Assembly (NCBI GenBank): GCA_018660835.1
Contig: JABJJN010000008.1
Location: forward strand, 234,977 to 298,976
Direction of reading: 5' to 3'
From: Gemmatimonadota bacterium
GTDB lineage: Bacteria > Latescibacterota > UBA2968 > UBA8231
DNA: 64,000 bases
Part shown: positions 62,460 to 64,000 of the stretch, piece after piece
Numbering within the stretch: position 1 is the stretch's first letter
How the letters are laid out: every line of letters starts with the position of its first letter
The notes under the pieces: model-generated
The model's input: only the letters and a program-made list of their open reading frames with translations
The model's database searches: none
Told to the model about the DNA's origin: nothing
Program-made: the position numbers and the translations under genes

Positions 62460-63728
62460 TCAGACCGGATCCGCGATGGGCTCATGCAGAGCCAGTGACA
62501 CGAGTCCGGACTCGATGTCAGTCTGTCCATAGCCATAGAATGATGCAATTCGCTCAACGACGCAGTTCATCAGAACATCAGGGCAGGACGCACCGGATGT
62601 AACGGCCAGTCGTGTCGGCAACTCGGGCAGCCAGTCGTCACAGACCACAGTCTGCTTGGCGTGAATGTCGAAGTGGCGAATCTGAGTTGCAGACAATAAT
62701 TCCTCGGCTCTACTGATCAGGAAACTTGGCATGACCTGTTCGCAGATCTCGACCAGGTGGGCAGTGTTGGAACTGTTGTATCCCCCAACAATCACGGCCA
62801 CATCCGGTTCGGCGTCCAGCAGGGCCTTTGTCGCATTCTGGTTCCAGTTGGTCGCATAGCAGAGCGTGTCATTCGTGTCGGCAAAGTGCTTGTCGATCTG
62901 GTCATCGCCGTAGCGCTCACGCATAGCCTCGCGCAGAATGCCGGCAACTTGCGCCGTCTCCTCTGCCAGCATCGTCGTCTGATTGACAACGGCGAGTCGC
63001 TGCAGATCCGTTGTCGCATCGAAGCCCTGCGACCACTTGTCACCAAATTCGGCGACCAACGCTTCTACTGAACTGCGTCCCATGATATACGCCGCCACGT
63101 GCGCCGCCTCTTCCGCATCCCGCACGACGAGCGTCTTCGTATGCTGTTCGGTGTGCGAGTGTGTGGCCTGCGTCTCTTCGTGGCCGAATTTCCCATGGAT
63201 GACGATCGTGTATCCCTCGCGCCCTAATTCCTCGCCGCGATCCCACACCTTTGAAACGAAGGGGCACGTCGTATCGTAGTTCTCACGAAACGAATCGCTC
63301 GTGGTATCCACACCACTGCGCTGCAGAGACGACTCGATGTCGAGGGTCGTACCAAAAGCCGGGATCAGGACGACATCTTCCGACGATAACTCCGACTCCT
63401 GAATCTGTCGCTGTCCATCACTGTCGTAGAGAAAGCGAATACCACGAGCGCGCAGATCCTCATTCACGAGTGGATTGTGGATGATCTCGTTCACCAGGTG
63501 GATGTCGCGATCCGGATGCGTCTCGAGCGCTGAGAAGGCCATGTGAATCGCGCGTTCGACACCAAAACAGAAGCCGAAATGGCGTGGCACGAGCACCTCG
63601 AGTTCGCCGATGCGCAAAACCGTCGGCGCCAGGGAGCGCTTGCCCTCTTCCTGACGAAAATCCTTGATGCGCTGAATGATTTCGCCAGAGTAGTGATTGG
63701 GGACGCGGTCAAACTGCTTGAAGGCCAT
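62460..63728 (-). CDS. ispH: 4-hydroxy-3-methylbut-2-enyl diphosphate reductase
   Basis: A 422-residue enzyme making IPP and DMAPP in the last step of the MEP isoprenoid pathway. The three Fe-S Cys are in FGFCFGVERA, DTTCPFVSK and TSGASCPDVL, and the catalytic His/Glu region HGKFGHEETQATHSH is present. It is longer than E. coli IspH (about 316), matching the long form of several phyla. Only six bases separate it from the first shell gene, so a housekeeping gene appears to lead the BMC operon. Confidence 0.93.
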   Translation of the reverse strand: MAFKQFDRVPNHYSGEIIQRIKDFRQEEGKRSLAPTVLRIGELEVLVPRHFGFCFGVERAIHMAFSALETHPDRDIHLVNEIIHNPLVNEDLRARGIRFLYDSDGQRQIQESELSSEDVVLIPAFGTTLDIESSLQRSGVDTTSDSFRENYDTTCPFVSKVWDRGEELGREGYTIVIHGKFGHEETQATHSHTEQHTKTLVVRDAEEAAHVAAYIMGRSSVEALVAEFGDKWSQGFDATTDLQRLAVVNQTTMLAEETAQVAGILREAMRERYGDDQIDKHFADTNDTLCYATNWNQNATKALLDAEPDVAVIVGGYNSSNTAHLVEICEQVMPSFLISRAEELLSATQIRHFDIHAKQTVVCDDWLPELPTRLAVTSGASCPDVLMNCVVERIASFYGYGQTDIESGLVSLALHEPIADPV

Positions 63729-63785
63729 TCAGAGGACGTCCACGGATACGCGTGATGGGTTCGACCGCATTGCCTGAAGACGCCG

Positions 63786-63806
63786 CGGAGCATGGGACGT
63801 GCTCCG
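63786..63806. other. stem-loop between ispH and queC
   Basis: CGGAGCA pairs perfectly with TGCTCCG around a seven-base loop; a further TGCTCCC copy a few bases on could form an alternative pairing. No T-tract follows on the plus strand. It lies in the divergent region and may be an operator or leader element; meaning unknown. Confidence 0.3.
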
Positions 63807-63894
63807 AAAAATGCTCCCACGCCTGTCTGAGGACAGCGGGCGAGAATCTAAGCAACGCCCCCTACCTGTCAATCTTCCTATATTCACTCGCTTC

Positions 63895-64000
63895 ATGACT
63901 CACGACACCTCATCCATCCACGCCATTACGTTACTCAGCGGCGGCCTCGACAGTTGCGTGGCAACGGCGGAAGCTGTTGCTGCACATGGCCGTAGCGTTG
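63895..64000 (+). CDS. queC: 7-cyano-7-deazaguanine synthase, N-terminus only (runs off window)
   Basis: The first 35 residues contain ITLLSGGLDSCVATAEAV, the PP-loop ATP-pyrophosphatase motif in the QueC form. QueC makes preQ0 for queuosine. The remainder lies beyond the window, so another SGGLDS-type PP-loop enzyme cannot be fully excluded. Confidence 0.75.
   Translation, partial: MTHDTSSIHAITLLSGGLDSCVATAEAVAAHGRSV

Overview
The window (64 kb, GC-rich, densely coded on both strands) reads as accessory and catabolic chromosome of an uncultured Gram-negative bacterium. Three phytanoyl-CoA-dioxygenase-like genes, two sulfatases, enolase-superfamily and sugar-isomerase-like enzymes, a planctomycete-style haem/copper lipoprotein, a C-terminal sorting-type domain on a surface propeller protein and a bacterial microcompartment (BMC) together suggest an FCB/Latescibacterota- or Poribacteria-like lineage. 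This placement is inference; no rRNA gene is present. No tRNA, rRNA, CRISPR array, prophage or insertion sequence was recognised.

Layout. 1-18.2 kb: catabolic genes, namely a partial MFS transporter, a haem c/copper-oxygenase-like lipoprotein, a Cys-type sulfatase, a metallo-beta-lactamase-fold hydrolase, a PhyH/TIM-barrel pair, and a minus-strand operon of a LigM-like tetrahydrofolate-dependent O-demethylase, a Cys-cluster/MetF fusion, a TIM-barrel protein and a mandelate-racemase-type enzyme. A cysteine hydrolase, an amidohydrolase, a frameshifted DUF4159 gene, a MocR regulator, a GNAT enzyme and a second PhyH follow. 18.2-27.4 kb: a 1634-residue hybrid sensor kinase, a DUF362 protein, an ATP-grasp/membrane protein pair and a third PhyH. 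27.5-31.5 kb: a cobalamin riboswitch driving a BtuB-type TonB receptor and a BtuG-like beta-propeller. 31.5-38.6 kb: yidD, hemB, two adjacent selenoprotein genes with in-frame UGA codons, a Ser-type sulfatase, a Gfo/Idh/MocA oxidoreductase and a sialidase-like protein. 38.6-44.8 kb: a class A beta-lactamase-like protein, an ECF sigma/anti-sigma/caspase operon, an orphan receiver and a MATE exporter. 44.9-50.3 kb: a Mn/Zn-type ABC importer whose two permeases both end in DtxR-like domains, with a divergent DtxR regulator. 50.3-51.3 kb: a LON-domain protein and an HNH protein.

51.4-63.7 kb is one long minus-strand run, probably an operon headed by ispH. It encodes a BMC: four EutN/CcmL-type pentamers, two nearly identical BMC-H proteins, three two-domain BMC-T proteins, one protein with four consecutive BMC domains, a CoA-acylating aldehyde dehydrogenase, PduL, a Cys-rich protein and a DHDPS-type aldolase. 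The last two share a similar EutT/EutQ-like N-terminal module. No diol dehydratase, glycyl-radical enzyme, ethanolamine lyase, class II aldolase, alcohol dehydrogenase or acylate kinase is visible. The simplest model is that the aldolase releases an aldehyde inside the shell, and the dehydrogenase plus PduL convert it to acyl-CoA and then acyl phosphate.

The strongest candidates for something new are the four-domain shell protein with its aldolase-centred BMC, and the tandem thioredoxin-fold selenoprotein genes, which have matching SECIS-like hairpins at the same distance from each UGA.
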